From contig NW_023998454.1 in NCBI RefSeq assembly GCF_014805625.2, positions 3,149,645 through 3,213,644 of the forward strand: a stretch of 64,000 bases of DNA, given 5' to 3'. How positions within the stretch are numbered: the first letter of the stretch is position 1; each line of letters starts with the position of its first letter. The position numbers and the translations under genes are program-made. Source of the DNA: Glossina fuscipes (taxonomy: Eukaryota > Arthropoda > Insecta > Diptera > Glossinidae). Below the pieces are notes generated by a model. That model saw nothing but the letters and a program-made list of their open reading frames with translations. It was not told the origin of the DNA and did no database searches. Below are positions 46,240 to 57,959 of the stretch, piece after piece.

Positions 46240-47715
46240 CAAAATTGAAAAGAAAAAATTGTTGTGTTTGCTTGCGACATTGCCAATTTCGTTATATTAT
46301 AAGTATGATAAGTAATGATGGCAAGCCTTTCCGCTCATCTTAGGCGCTAAAATAAAAGTAAGCCAACTTTTGCTGTTAAAGCGCGTTAAAGAAAAAAAAT
46401 TAAAAAAAATGTTGTTGACTTGCCATGGAACATTTCGTAACTCCGAAAGTTTCAATGTTTTATTTAGAAAAGGTGATTTTATCATTCTTGTTTTTTCTTT
46501 TATGATTACTTTTTTTATTGGCGTTTTTGTGTTTCCTTATTTGCAGATATACGCATATGTGACCAAACAGACGAACTTCAAAGCTGTTTTGTTGATACTT
46601 TTAAAAGTCACGATCCGGGTGGTCGATAGCTCGCACAGATCATAAATTTTAATGGATCGCGTAATATTGATGCGACGAAATCGTCAGAAAAAATTGTCGA
46701 TTACGACGTCTCTTAGTGAATCCACTATAGTCAATTTTGCAAAGAAATTTCACGCCACATAATAACTGGAAAGAAAAAAATTCAAAAACTACGATAAACG
46801 AAAAAGGAATTTGCATGTTTGACACTTACCAATCATATTTACTGAACTACCGCTTCCTGAAAGATAATTTTGATATAAACTATGGTTCAAAGCTATCAAT
46901 TTGCTTGACTGCAAGAACATTTTTCTTTCTTATGGATTTCGACATTCCTTTCAAATTCATCGTAAAAATATTCTTGTTTTATGGCCACCAATTATGTTTG
47001 AAAGTGGCTGTAATCTGGCCATTGTTTCCAAAAGGCAAAAGAAAAAACTATAATTCTCAAAATTTAGAGCAGGTATAGAACTGATATCTTACATCGCCAT
47101 AGAGTTGCGTTTTAAAGAAGGTTGTTTACTTAAAAGAAGCAGTGCAAGATATTCTATGCAAAGTGTTGTCCTCCGTTAACTAATACTTGTTCTCAGGATT
47201 TCTGGCCGCCTATGAATTCCGTAGCAAAACAAAAAATCGTCATCTGGAACAGCCGTTTGAATAAAGTAATAATGTATGATGAATAAAGTGAGGCTGTTAG
47301 TCCCGTTGATGGATCTATCGTTCGCTGGAAAGGTTTTGTAATACATTGTGAGAAAACTACTTTATCATACTATCCTCGCATATTGTTAACGATCTGTTCA
47401 ACTGCATTAATTTTTTTTCTTTCGAATTTGGCTGTAGCTTTTCTTTGTGATAAATGGCTTTTTTGGGTAGGATCACTATACCGCCTTTTGATCGCATCAA
47501 AAGACAAAGCATAAGCTGGAATGTGCCGTGAATAAAGGTCCTTATCGTCGATGTCAATGGGTCGTCTATCCTGCGGCATACCCTCATGCTCTTCACATTA
47601 TTGTAGCATATACAGTTTTAGCACTCGCCGTACTTCACCTTTCCTCCGCACTTTCCTTCAAATTATATAAGAAAGCTAAAATTTTCCGCAAATAAAATAT
47701 ATGCAAAACGGAAAA
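46240..47715. other. Intergenic, no gene seen
   Basis: A (TA)n run just before this stretch (46122-46144) lies in the SelR 3' region. Open frames at 46370-46645 and 46737-47078 begin with non-ATG codons or lack motifs. Confidence 0.45.
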
Positions 47716-48780
47716 AAAGGAAATTGTATTCGGCTGTGACCGAATTTTACAGCCGTCATAATTACCGCAAGAAAGATTAAAAAAAAGGAAAAAACTAAAT
47801 TTCTATGCTCTATATTACTGGATGGGCGCGATTAATTTTCCCTATTTTTGTTGCGTAAAAGAGGTATTTTATATCAATTGTATCCGTCGTAATTTATGAG
47901 TAACGAGCAAAATATATGGAAAGCGAAGGCATTCGCACTTTATGTTGCATTGTAGAAGTGTGCCGATATCCTCAATTTTCCAAACACAAGAATGTTTCCC
48001 GCAACTGCTATATAGTTGAAGAGACGGACAAACGAACAAGCGGACGTGCGCAGGTGTATTCCAAACGATTCAATCTACTTTACACTGGTTATCTATTTTA
48101 TGAGATTTTTGATGAGATTTTGCTTCTGGACGTCATAAAGGTTTGGGGCGCTATAATATTGGGTGGGCACGGGCGGTTTAATTTCTGTGTGGATACAATC
48201 GCCCCGCATATAGAAAATTCCTCTGCATTATTATAAGTTTATCTGCTGCGGTTTGTGAGTAATTTAAAAAAAACTATTTTCTTTTCCTTTGAAAACAAGA
48301 GGTGTTCGCAGTTTACGTGATATTGTAGTCGTATCCTTCGATCAATTTGGCCCACTTTCAATACCAATCTGCGTGCATGGGCTTCCAATGTTTCTGCCAA
48401 ATTTGAAACCGATAGCTTCTTTTATGCGTTTAGAAGAATGTTTGTGACAGACATTAAGCAGAGGGTGGTCCTCCGGCGAGCACACTTTAATCGATTCAGA
48501 ATTTGTTGCTGAAAAAGAATATATATATTCTTTATGGGGTTTCTGGAGGCTTCTTCTTGTCGTTGTAAAATGAATATATTCCTCATGTTTCGGGGATTTT
48601 CCAGTAAGTATAAAATAGTGAGGCACTTACATCCGGCTGGGCCTAAATCTCGTAATTCACCAACATTCATCATACCAATGCGAATTTTACTTTTCCGTAG
48701 CATGATGAGGCAGGATACAAAATTGTTATTATAAGCTGTAATCGCTAGACTAGTATTAAAAACTTGCATAAGTTTTAGGT
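47716..48780 (+). repeat. Dispersed repeat with GGACAGAC/ATATATACTTT motifs, copy 1
   Basis: Features of the family seen in this window: TTCGGCTGTGACCGAATTTTACAGCCGTCAT near the start, GGGCGCGATTAATTTTCC, TTTATGTTGCATTGTAGA, AGAGACGGACAAACGAAC, and near the end ATCGATTCAGAATTTG.TGCTGA followed by a TATATATTCTTTATGGGG block. The (GACA)-like and (TA)-like cores resemble the dipteran mini-me retroposons, which carry GTCY and TA proto-microsatellites. That name is inferred, not tested. Confidence 0.5.
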
Positions 48781-49056
48781 TTATTTCTAAGCTAAATATA
48801 TTTGTTATTTACGGTGGGCGTGGTCGTCCATTTCCATTTTTGGAATGAAAAATGTGTAGAATGCAATGCTCTCTGAACTTATGAATCGTGGGTAAAGAAA
48901 TGTGAGCAAAAAACTACATGGGCAACGAAACCAATTAAATTTTGGTATTTTATAATTTTTTTATAATTTTTTATAAATTATCTTATAATTTTTTCTAATC
49001 CTGTCTAGAATAAGCGAAATAATTTAAAACACTCTGTCTTGTTTACTTTACAAGTA

Positions 49057-49240
49057 CCAGCCTGAGTGGCCGAGTGGGTAAGAGTTTTGACTAGCAACTC
49101 AATGGTCGTGGGTTCAAATCACAAGTGCGGTAGAGTTATTAATAAAAGCCGAAGCCTTTTTGTAGATGCCTAGTGCTTTAAGGCTTTAGTCTTAGAATTT
49201 ATTCTCTGGCTAAATTTATAATAAAAATAATAATAATAAT
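49057..49240 (+). mobile_element. tRNA-derived SINE, copy 2
   Basis: The 184-bp element has an A-box-like GTGGCCGAGTGGGT, a B box GGGTTCAAATC, the body AAGCCGAAGCC..TAGATGCC..TTTAGTCTTAGAATTTATT, and an (AAT)n tail. It is flanked by a perfect 12-bp duplication, ACTTTACAAGTA, at 49045-49056 and 49241-49252. It is clearly the same family as 28415-28592. Confidence 0.9.
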
Positions 49241-49289
49241 ACTTTACAAGTAATAAGTAGAAAACGTCAAAAAATGAATAAAATGAAAA

Positions 49290-49650
49290 TATAATCACTT
49301 ACAGCTTTGTATGGGTGCGGTAGCGGGATTCTCCATAAAATAAATTTGGGGAATTTTAATGAGCAAAAACGCACAAATTTTTGTTTACATAAAAAGAAGT
49401 GCGTTCATTTCGCGCTTTATTGTAGATGTGTGCCTCAAACGATTTGGCAAAAATATGCAATGTTTCCGTCAAAATCGATGTTGACATCTTAAAAAGGAGA
49501 CTGTCGACACGCAGGCGGACGGGCATGGCTACATCGATTCAGAGTTTGACGGTGGTCACGAATATATTTATACTTTATTGAGTTTATATGAAGCTTGGTT
49601 TTGGGTGTTGTAAATATTACGACTAATGGACAAAATGGATATACACAGCG
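49290..49650 (+). repeat. Dispersed GGACAGAC/ATATATACTTT repeat, copy 2 (short)
   Basis: GACACGCAGGCGGACGGGCA (about 49508), CATCGATTCAGAGTTTGACG, AATATATTTATACTTTATTG and GAAGCTTGGTTTTGGGTGTT follow in the family order seen at 51.2-52.1 kb and 56.2-57.1 kb. Confidence 0.5.
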
Positions 49651-50274
49651 ATATTTCTTTGGTGGTTATGAAAGCGAAAGCTTTGCTCAACGTGAGCACA
49701 ATTTTCTTTTTGTTTTTAAATGAAACGATTATTTATCTTTATTTTTAATTCTCGAATTAATATTATTTATTTCCATTTACTATTTATTTTTTATTAACTA
49801 TAATTTGTTGATCATTGTTTTTAAATCCTAGCTCTCTATAAATCGTATTTATATTTAATTTTTTAATAAATATAAACATTTATAAAAAATTTACAAAAGA
49901 AAACAAAATTAGCAAAATTTGAGCAACGTTTTATTTATGATTGTTTTTTATTATTATTATCATTTTTTCAATCATATTAATGTAATGGTTTCAACTATAA
50001 AATGAAAAATTAAAAGGAAAATTGAAATTGAATTTCTAACACATTTACAGAGTAGAGGGCTACATTATCTTAAATGCTCATGATCTCATGATCAGTACGG
50101 TAGAAAATCTAATACATGCTTTTGATGAGAAGTTTGTATTATGCAACAACGGGTCTTTTTGATTAAGAAATTAATTAAAATTTATACACAAGTCTATAAA
50201 TCTAAAGCGTATTTCTCACTTTAAGTTGTGTCGAGGAGTGTAAATGCTTAGGAACTCCCGGAAGGTATGTTCAA

Positions 50275-50520
50275 GAATAAATATTTATATATATACATAT
50301 GTATATATATATATGTTGCCAGTTTAGGTATGCATTGTTATTTAACAACTAAATAAATGCATTCTTTTATATATTTAATGTTTTGATATATGTATATATA
50401 TATGCACATATGTGTGTTTGATATATGTATATGTGCATATAAATACATATACATATATATATACATATATATACATATATATATATAATGTAGTACACAT
50501 ATATATATATATATATTACA
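50275..50520. repeat. TA/CATATA-rich microsatellite cluster
   Basis: Long runs of (AT)n and (ACATAT)n variants. The flanking DNA (49650-51180) has no recognised gene. Confidence 0.85.
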
Positions 50521-51184
50521 TTTATTATATTTGCCTTGTCGGTTAGCTTAGCATGTCTTCTATACTGGTTTTTTCTTGTGCTGTAACATACTTTTCTATT
50601 TATCCATGATATACAGAATAATAAAAAAATTAATTGTTTCCTTCTATAAACATGCTTTAAGGGGAAATAAAATTAATAATAATAATAAAAACTTCAATTT
50701 TACATATTTAGAATTTTTTTATGTACGTATGTGTGTTTCAAATGTGTCCAAGAGAACATTTATTTCATTATGCTAAAGGGGATTTCTCTCACTTTTATCG
50801 TTACTTCTTAATGAATTTATGTATATTTGGTTTTTATGTTTGTCAGTTTGAGCGCATTTAATGTACTTACATCAAATTTTCTCATTTTTCTTTCTTTTAT
50901 AATTACAACATTGTTTGGTTTGGTTTCTTTTTATTTTCCTATCTTTACTTCTTTTTCTTTTGATATCTTTTTCTAAATTGTCTATGTCTACTACTTAATT
51001 TTTTTTCTTTGTTGTTCGAATTATTATTACTTGAATATTTACAAAATTGTTATAGTTTTTGTTAAATAATCTTGCAGTTATATGAGTTTTGACTTAAAAA
51101 AACTAAAAAACAAAAAAAAAAAACGGTTTTTTGGTGGCTGCTATACTTACTTCTAAAGAATGATTGCGAAAATTAATTTGAAAC

Positions 51185-52170
51185 AAGTAAGAAAATTATA
51201 TTCGGTTGCGAGCGAATCTTTTATACTCATCGCTGTTATCTTAAAAGAGATAAAAAAAAAAAAGGAAAAACTAACTTGCCATACTCTTTATCATTGGGCG
51301 GGCGTTAATAATTTTTTCTAATGTTGGGGAATAAAAATATGTTATCCGTGTATGTTGTAAATTATGAATAACAAGCGAAAAAACCGGGAGCAGAGGAGGT
51401 CTCATTTTATGTTGCATTGTGGACGGGTGGGTTCTTTGGTAGGTTTGCGTCATTTTTAAACTCTCGTGCAAATTCGAAGGCGACGCCTTCATTCTTACGT
51501 ACGGGATATTGTTTACACACGTACTACACAGCTGGGCAGAGGGACACATGAACAAACGAACAGACGAATTTGTTTGGTGCGTTTCAAATTTGACATTTCT
51601 GAAGAATATGTATACTTTATAAACGTTGGTTCCGGCCATTAAAAATGTTTTGATAAGAAGATAAAAGCTTGATGCATTATAATATTGGGTAGGCGTGACG
51701 GAGTTGTGCAATTTTTATGCAAACACTATAGTAGCGCCCCTAGAATACATGTTCAAATTTTGATATGTTTTTCTGCTCTGGTTTGTGAGTAGTGAGGAAA
51801 AAACGAAATTTTTTTTTGAGTTTGAGAGAAAATTATTTATTTTTTCTTTTGGATAAAGAAATGTTTTCAGTTTATGTAGTTCTGTAAACGACCCAATTCA
51901 ATGCCAATCTGGTTGCAAGATCTTCCAATGTTTCTGACAAATTTGAAGCCGATAGCTTCGCTTTTGCTATCAGCAGAATCTTTACAACAAATACTGCACA
52001 GACGAGTAAGTGGATAGACGGACAAACGGACATGCTTAAATCAATTCAGAATTTGATGCTAATTATAAACAAGTGTATTTATAGCGTCTCTGAAGCTTCC
52101 TTCTAGGTGTTGTAAACATTTTGATAAAGTGAGGAGCAGCTAACCCAGCGAGAAATAAAGTGATTAACGA
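51185..52170 (+). repeat. Dispersed GGACAGAC/ATATATACTTT repeat, copy 3
   Basis: It starts TATTCGGTTGCGAGCGAATC with TTTTATACTCATCGCTGTTAT. It contains TTTATGTTGCATTGTGGACG and GACGGACAAACGGACATGC, then ATCAATTCAGAATTTGATGC and GAAGCTTCCTTCTAGGTGTT. It parallels copy 1 nearly end to end. Minus-strand frames here (51271-51711) are shadows. Confidence 0.55.
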
Positions 52171-52339
52171 AGTACATAGGTGTTTGCGTATTTGTTTGCT
52201 TGTTTTTCTAGTGGCTTTACTGGCAGAGTCCATAATTCATGCTAATTTTATTTTTTTGCACTATTGCAGTAAAAGTTTGTTAAATAAAAGATCCACTCGG
52301 GCATGAGACAAAATAGGTAATTGTAGAAAAATTCTATGG

Positions 52340-52640
52340 ATTGCGTATTGCGCTCAGTCTTCTAACGACAAAATGAATGTGTGTACATAAGATGTGTTCA
52401 TCCGTTTGTAACGCGGAGAATTGCGGAACCAGGGGGGATTCTAAGTGCATATGCCCTTGATCACCCCAAGGCATTCCCAAGGTATCCTTTTATGATCACC
52501 GTAATTATTGAGATTAAAAATCGAAATTTGACGTACATTTTCCAATTTTGTGATCATAGGTCGAGTTTTAAAATGGGCGTAATTGACCTATTGCCACGCC
52601 AACAGCAACGAGAAACTATTATTTAATAACTAGTAGATAT
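52340..52640. repeat. Related dispersed-repeat fragment
   Basis: TCCGTTTGTAACGCGGAGAA, GATCACCGTAATTATTGAGA and AATGGGCGTAATTGACCTA resemble the tail and body of the same dispersed family. No working gene is indicated by the 81-codon frame inside it. Confidence 0.35.
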
Positions 52641-54005
52641 TGATGTAAAACTTTCTACATCATAGTTACGAAGCCTATCTGAAAGTTCCAGGTAAAAATC
52701 GTTCCGATCGGCTGCAATTGGCAAAGCAGTATTCTGTAATACTTGTTGTTGTTGTTGTTCCAAACATTGGGATAATTTAGTTATGACCGTCCGATCGCAA
52801 GCCCACCTGTCTATTATTATTTATATGTCGCTATCTTATTTATATTCTTTTAGTTTTATGATTTACTTTTCAACTTTTTAAATGGCTAGGAAATGATTTA
52901 AAGATCGGTTGTTCTAATTTGGCATTTCATTTATTCTCGGCTATAGACGAAGATTATATAATACATATTTGAGCTGACTGTCGAAAATATAGTGTGCTAT
53001 GATAACAACATAGCATTTGGTTTTTGTATTTTCTTTTGTACTTCGGCAGATCTAGAGATCTTCAGTCGGAGACTAAAGAAGAAGAAAACAATTGTGTCAA
53101 AGAAATGAAAAAACTACGGTTTAGAAGTTTGCCAGTTGCCGTATATATAGAGCAAAATTGGATGTTAGGTGGATTAGAGGCCATTACCAAATGATCGAGT
53201 TTTGGCTTTGAAGTGGATGAAGTTCATGGGCATGGTTCTATTATAATTGAAGCATGTGCTTATACTCGAGGAATGTACAACAGCTGATACTGTTTTTGGT
53301 GAAAAACCAAAACTTATAAAAATTCTGCGTTTTCTGTTTTTTAGTTCAACAAAAAGTTTGTTGCATTAGTATATGAGAGGCATGCTCTTAGTATAGTGCA
53401 CCTAGAAGTTGTGTAGTTGCCAAAGAAAGGTTCAGAGGCTATAAAGTATATACAGCTTGGTTTTTTTCCAATCGAAAGGGCTTCTCTGCGGCCAATCTAC
53501 GGCATTGAAAAACTTGCAATAGAGTTTGAATGCTGGCATACTTAGACAATTTAAAGGCTTGATTTGGATGCAATTACATAGAAAGCAATTAATAAATTTT
53601 GTTAAGCAAAAAAATAGAGGTTTTCTTTAAATAAGTTAATCGCTTTTTGTTCCCATGTGGAATGTGATATACAGTGAGTATTCGTTGCGTCGGTATTCTC
53701 GAGGAACAATAAATAGAAATCGCCATAGATTCGACAGGCTTGGAATTTATAATCGCACGCTCAAAACCGCGTTTCAAATTTATATTATAAAGTCTTGATT
53801 AATTTGCAAAATGAATGCTCGCGAATGCTGGATGGTGATAATATATGTTTCAAACGTATTGATTGAAAATTCTGCGGCCGTACTCAAAATTCATTGGAGA
53901 CTTCTTAGAATGATATAAAATTTTTTTTTTAAGTAAGCTTTAGTTCATTCCGTTTGATTGTTAATTTTTTTTGGAAAAATCGCGGCATTTATTTGTGTGC
54001 TTTAG
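52641..54005. other. Intergenic, no gene seen
   Basis: Includes a short (TTG)n run at about 52743-52757. No coding exon or RNA gene is recognised. Confidence 0.45.
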
Positions 54006-54245
54006 ATGGAGGGAACAAGAAGAAAATCTTGCCTCTTTGTTAAGGTTAACTTTGATAGGACTGGGTTACGTTATGCCTTTATAATTTATTTTAAAAATAT
54101 TAATGTTGACAAGACTGGGTTATGTTATTCCTTTAGAAAATATTTTAGATATATGGGTTTTAATAGGACAGGATTATCTTATTCCTTCACAAAATACTTT
54201 AGATGTATGGATTTTTTTGAAAACTTCCACAAAAATTTCATTTGA
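54006..54245 (+). other. 54-bp tandem repeat in an open frame (three 18-residue repeats)
   Basis: From ATG 54006 a 79-residue frame contains three 18-residue units: DRTGLRYAFIIYFKNINV, DKTGLCYSFRKYFRYMGF and NRTGLSYSFTKYFRCMDF. The DNA unit is 54 bp (54051-54212 approx.), so any frame would be preserved. The synonymous versus amino-acid pattern cannot be judged by eye. It overlaps the region downstream of the minus-strand exon at 54455-55214. No family is recognised. Confidence 0.35.
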
Positions 54246-54454
54246 CATGTTATTTCAAAGTTCGTCTGACTATTTTAGTGTGTCTTTATTATATTTTCTT
54301 TTTTCATGTTGATTGTTTTGTTTATACTGCAGATAAAAATGATAATTATTGTTATGAGGGGAAAACTTTTGTGTCGTTTAAACACTGTAGACCTAAACAC
54401 TCAGCGAAACGAGAAGCAGCTTTTGTAGTTTTGTTTTTGCTTTTTTGCCCATTT

Positions 54455-55214
54455 TTAATCGGAAAAATTTTTCTCATCCGAAAAGCGAACATGATGCTGT
54501 TGTTTAATACGTGCCGCATCGGCTGCAGCTGCTGCTGCTGTTGCTTGGTGGTATTTTAAAGCTTCATTGCCACCTGAAATGATAAATGTTGTTGTTGCTG
54601 TTGTCGTTGTTGTGGTTGGCGTTATGCATTGTGTTTTCTTTGACTTGCCTAATAATTTGTGTACGTCGAACGAATTCAGACGGTTGTCATTCATTGACAA
54701 GCCCGTATGTTGTTTGTTTGTCCAGTTGTATCCGTTTCCGGTGACCGCCTCGTTAGTTTCACTTCCGTTGACGAATAGCTTTTCGTCATCTTTGTACCGT
54801 GATTGGATTGATGATGTAGGCATATGCGTTGGTAGCGAAGGTGGTGGCGACATAGATGTTGGCGGTGATGATGATGAAGCTGTCCAATGCTCATCACATG
54901 AACAATAGCCTCGAGTTGTATCACCTCCCTCTAATGCCAGTAGCTGCAATTCTCTAATTTTAAGCTTTCTTAGTTTTTGTTGTACTTTTCTATTAACGGC
55001 TTCTGTTAGTTGGCTTTTGTCTATTGTGGGTGGCAAGGAGGAAGTCGCCTCGCAACAATTATATTGCGGTTGTTGCTCTTCTATAAACTGCTGAACCAGT
55101 CTTTGATAGAGTGAACTATCCTGTTCAAAAGCATCTACCGGTAAAGTTGGTGGCGATAACAATGATGATGATGATGATTGTGGTGGTTGTATTGGAGATA
55201 GTTTTTCAAAAAAT
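54455..55214 (-). CDS. Terminal coding exon of an unidentified regulatory-type protein
   Basis: On the minus strand an acceptor (TTTTATAG) at 55215 opens a 252-codon frame ending at 54455. One base completes the previous codon. The peptide starts FFEKLSPIQPPQ and has poly-Ser, then YQRLVQQFIEEQQPQYNCCE. A basic helix-like block follows (NRKVQQKLRKLKIRELQLLA), then GGDTTRGYCSCDEH, Pro/Ser-rich sequence, poly-Thr and poly-Ala tracts, and the end HHVRFSDEKNFSD. Low-complexity tracts and moderate GC are typical of fly regulatory proteins. No in-frame ATG lies near its start, so upstream exons must be at higher coordinates, probably outside the window. I do not recognise the gene. VRFSDE resembles a PP1-docking end, but this is a weak guess. 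Confidence 0.72.
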
Positions 55215-55324
55215 CTATAAAATCACAATATATAAAAACAAACAGATTTTTACAGCATGTTTTTTTATACTTAACTTTAATAAAAATAACTAAAAATTAC
55301 AAAAATTTTAAATATGAACAACAG

Positions 55325-56190
55325 AGAAAAGTGTATTTGGTAGTGACCAACTTTTTTATACCTATCGCCGTAATCCTAAAAAAGGCAAACAAAAATAAAA
55401 GAAATAAATTTTCATGCTTTATGGCATGGAGAGGGCGCGGCTCAGTTTTTCTATTGTCAAAACAGAAGATTTTTGGCGCATAGGTGCAAGTTTTGAAGAC
55501 GCGTCCTTTGACAAGTTAAGGTCACATCCGAATTCATTTGCAAACTTGTAGGCGATATCTTCAGTTTTGCTAATGGGAGAATGTTTACCACAGATGCTAT
55601 ACGATTGGGCTGGCAGATAGATGGACAGACGACTGCGCGAACGCATTTAGGCGCATTCCAAATTTGAAATTGGGCAAGAATTTATGTACTTTGTGGAACT
55701 TTGAAGCTCGTTTCCATGCGTTATGAAGGTATGAAAAAAAATTAAAATTTGAGATACTGTTATATTGATAGGCGTAGTCAATTTTCCCCATTTTAAAAGC
55801 TGCTATGGCATCGCCCATAGCATATGCGTTCAAATTTTTGTACATTTATGTGCTATAGTTGATTAGTAATGAGCAAAAAACTAATTCTTTATTCCTTTTG
55901 CGAAGCAGAGGTGTTCTCAAATTGACTTCGAAAATTCACGAAATTTTACTCATTTTACTACAAAGTGAAGCTTTGGGATTGGGCCCGGCCTATCATTAAA
56001 TATGATACACCAGCCTGTAGGTATTCATTGAACGACTTTTCAAAAGGAGGCTTTATATGGTATATCATCGAAAAAGCGTTCTGATATGAAACATTTCCAA
56101 TAGCGTTCGGACTTGGGTCAAAAAAGCTCCATGTACCAAATATCTTCAAAATATCTCAAAAATTGCGCCTTGCAGATTGAACAAAGCTAA
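55325..56190 (+). repeat. Dispersed GGACAGAC/ATATATACTTT repeat, copy 4
   Basis: TTTTTTATACCTATCGCCGTAATCC, GGCGATATCTTCAGTTTTGC, GATAGATGGACAGACGACTG and ATTTGAAATTGGGCAAGAAT follow the family order. The minus-strand frames inside it resemble the frames in copy 5 (IAYKFANEFG / IAYKLAKEFG) only because both are the same repeat. Upstream exons of the 54455-55214 gene were not found here. Confidence 0.5.
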
Positions 56191-56199
56191 GCAACGTGG

Positions 56200-57080
56200 A
56201 CAGACGAGCAGAAGGTGATTCTGAATCAAGTCTTTTTGAATGTAATATTAAATGGGTGCCGTTGTTTTTTTTTATTTTTAGAATAAAAGTTCAAATCTAT
56301 ATTGTGTATGCGTTGTTTTTTGTGAGTAACAAGCAAAATACTTGTGGTAACCATAGGCGTGTGGTCGTTGTCGACGCGTTCTTTGAAAAGTTTGGGTACT
56401 TTCCAAATTCTTTTGCAAGCTTGTAAGCGATGTCTTTACTGCGGATACTACTTATGTGTCCTGTTTTCCAAACAGATAGATGGACACACAAACGAATGTA
56501 CATGCTTAGGTGCATTCTAAATTTGAAATTGACCAAGAATTGATATAATTTGTAGGGATTTTGAACCTTGCTTTTGCGTGTTATTGAAGGTTTGAAAAAG
56601 AAAGGAAATTATGGCATTCTATAAAATTAAGTAGGCATGGCCGATTGTTGTCCACATACTACAGCGTCACCCGTAGAATATACATTCAAATTTTTGTACA
56701 TTTGTCGGATATAGTTAATGACTAATGAGTAAAAAAACATTTTTTTATTCATTTTGGAAAGAGATGTGTTCGCAGTTTACATAGTACTGCAGGCGTGTCC
56801 TTCGATCGACTTGGCCCATTTTAAATATTAATCCGCGCGCAAGCACTTTCAATGTTTGTGCCAAATTTATAGTCGATAGCTTTATTTTTTGGTCAAAAGA
56901 ATGTTTACAACAGACTACGCAGGCGGTCTGACATCCAAACGGACGTGCTTAGTTCGATTCGGAATTTGATGCCGATCTAGAATATATATACTTTGTAGAG
57001 TCTATGAATGGGCGTTGCAAATGTTTTGACAAAATGAATTTACCCCTCATCCTTCGGTGATGCGTATAAAAACAGGAGAT
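56200..57080 (+). repeat. Dispersed GGACAGAC/ATATATACTTT repeat, copy 5
   Basis: GATAGATGGACACACAAACG, ATTTGAAATTGACCAAGAAT, then GTGTTCGCAGTTTACATAGTACTG, TTCGATTCGGAATTTGATGC and AGAATATATATACTTTGTAG. The second half closely parallels 48300-48560. Confidence 0.5.
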
Positions 57081-57955
57081 ATTGCAGAATATAAGTTTCG
57101 TCGTTATAACTTATAGCAGATCAACTTTTCGATCGACGGGCTTCTGAGTTATTGGCTCAACAGGCCACTACTGCGCCACTCTGCACACGACTTATATGCT
57201 GACTTAGAGTGAATTGATTTTTTATCCTCCACAGTTTGTGATATAGGGTGTATTAATTGTCGGCGGACGTATGTAACACGCAGGATCGCTTAAGATACCA
57301 CAATACTTTATAAGCACTTTTTGCATGTAAATTTCTGATCAAAACTACAGGTAGCAAGTTTTGAAATGTTTTAATAAGGTATTTTGAAAAGTCATCATAT
57401 CGAAAGTAATTGCTATTTTCAAAATTTCTCGATAAAAGTGGCAAAAAAACAAAGTTTGGCAACACGACAACCGAGTTACTTTGCCTCGTAACGCTGTTCT
57501 TTAAAAAAAATTCGAAAGCAACCTTCAGGTTGTTTTCTTTTTATGTCTGCTAGTGAGTGTAATACGAGTGACTACGAGAATAAGGGTACTGATCACTTTC
57601 ATGTTTGGTTGGGTTTAAATCGATTGGTGGTGGGTAAATTTTGTAATTCTTTTTTATTTTATTGCTTTAAGCGGCTTTAAAACCTAAACAATTATAAAAT
57701 TTGAAAATATTGAAATATTGAAATATGTTGAACTTCGCTATTAATTTATATCTACCCTGTTGTTCTATGTGTTGATATCATTTTGGTTTTTGTGACCACC
57801 GCTTGATGATCTTGGCAAAAACTGTTTTTCTGGTTTTTTGTTTATTGTTACTTTCCAAGCATCTGCGTCGGCTTGCGCCGTTTGTTGTTTTCTTTTTGTT
57901 TACTATGTGCCTGAGAACATTGTGAATATGTGATAAACTTTTTGTTTTTCCACTT
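57081..57955. other. Intergenic, no gene seen
   Basis: No motif-bearing frame. The stretch borders the Jockey-like piece that begins near 57960. Confidence 0.4.
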
Positions 57956-57959
57956 TTCA

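Noticed and set aside
48342..48769. Minus-strand frames of 94 and 115 codons
   Set aside because: They lie in the dispersed repeat and correspond to similar frames in other repeat copies.
51271..51711. 146-codon minus-strand frame
   Set aside because: Non-ATG context inside a dispersed repeat copy, with no domain.
54567..54924. Plus-strand Val-rich and minus-strand His/Arg-rich frames over 54.5-54.9 kb
   Set aside because: They are shadows of the poly-Thr/Ser/Ala-coding exon at 54455-55214.
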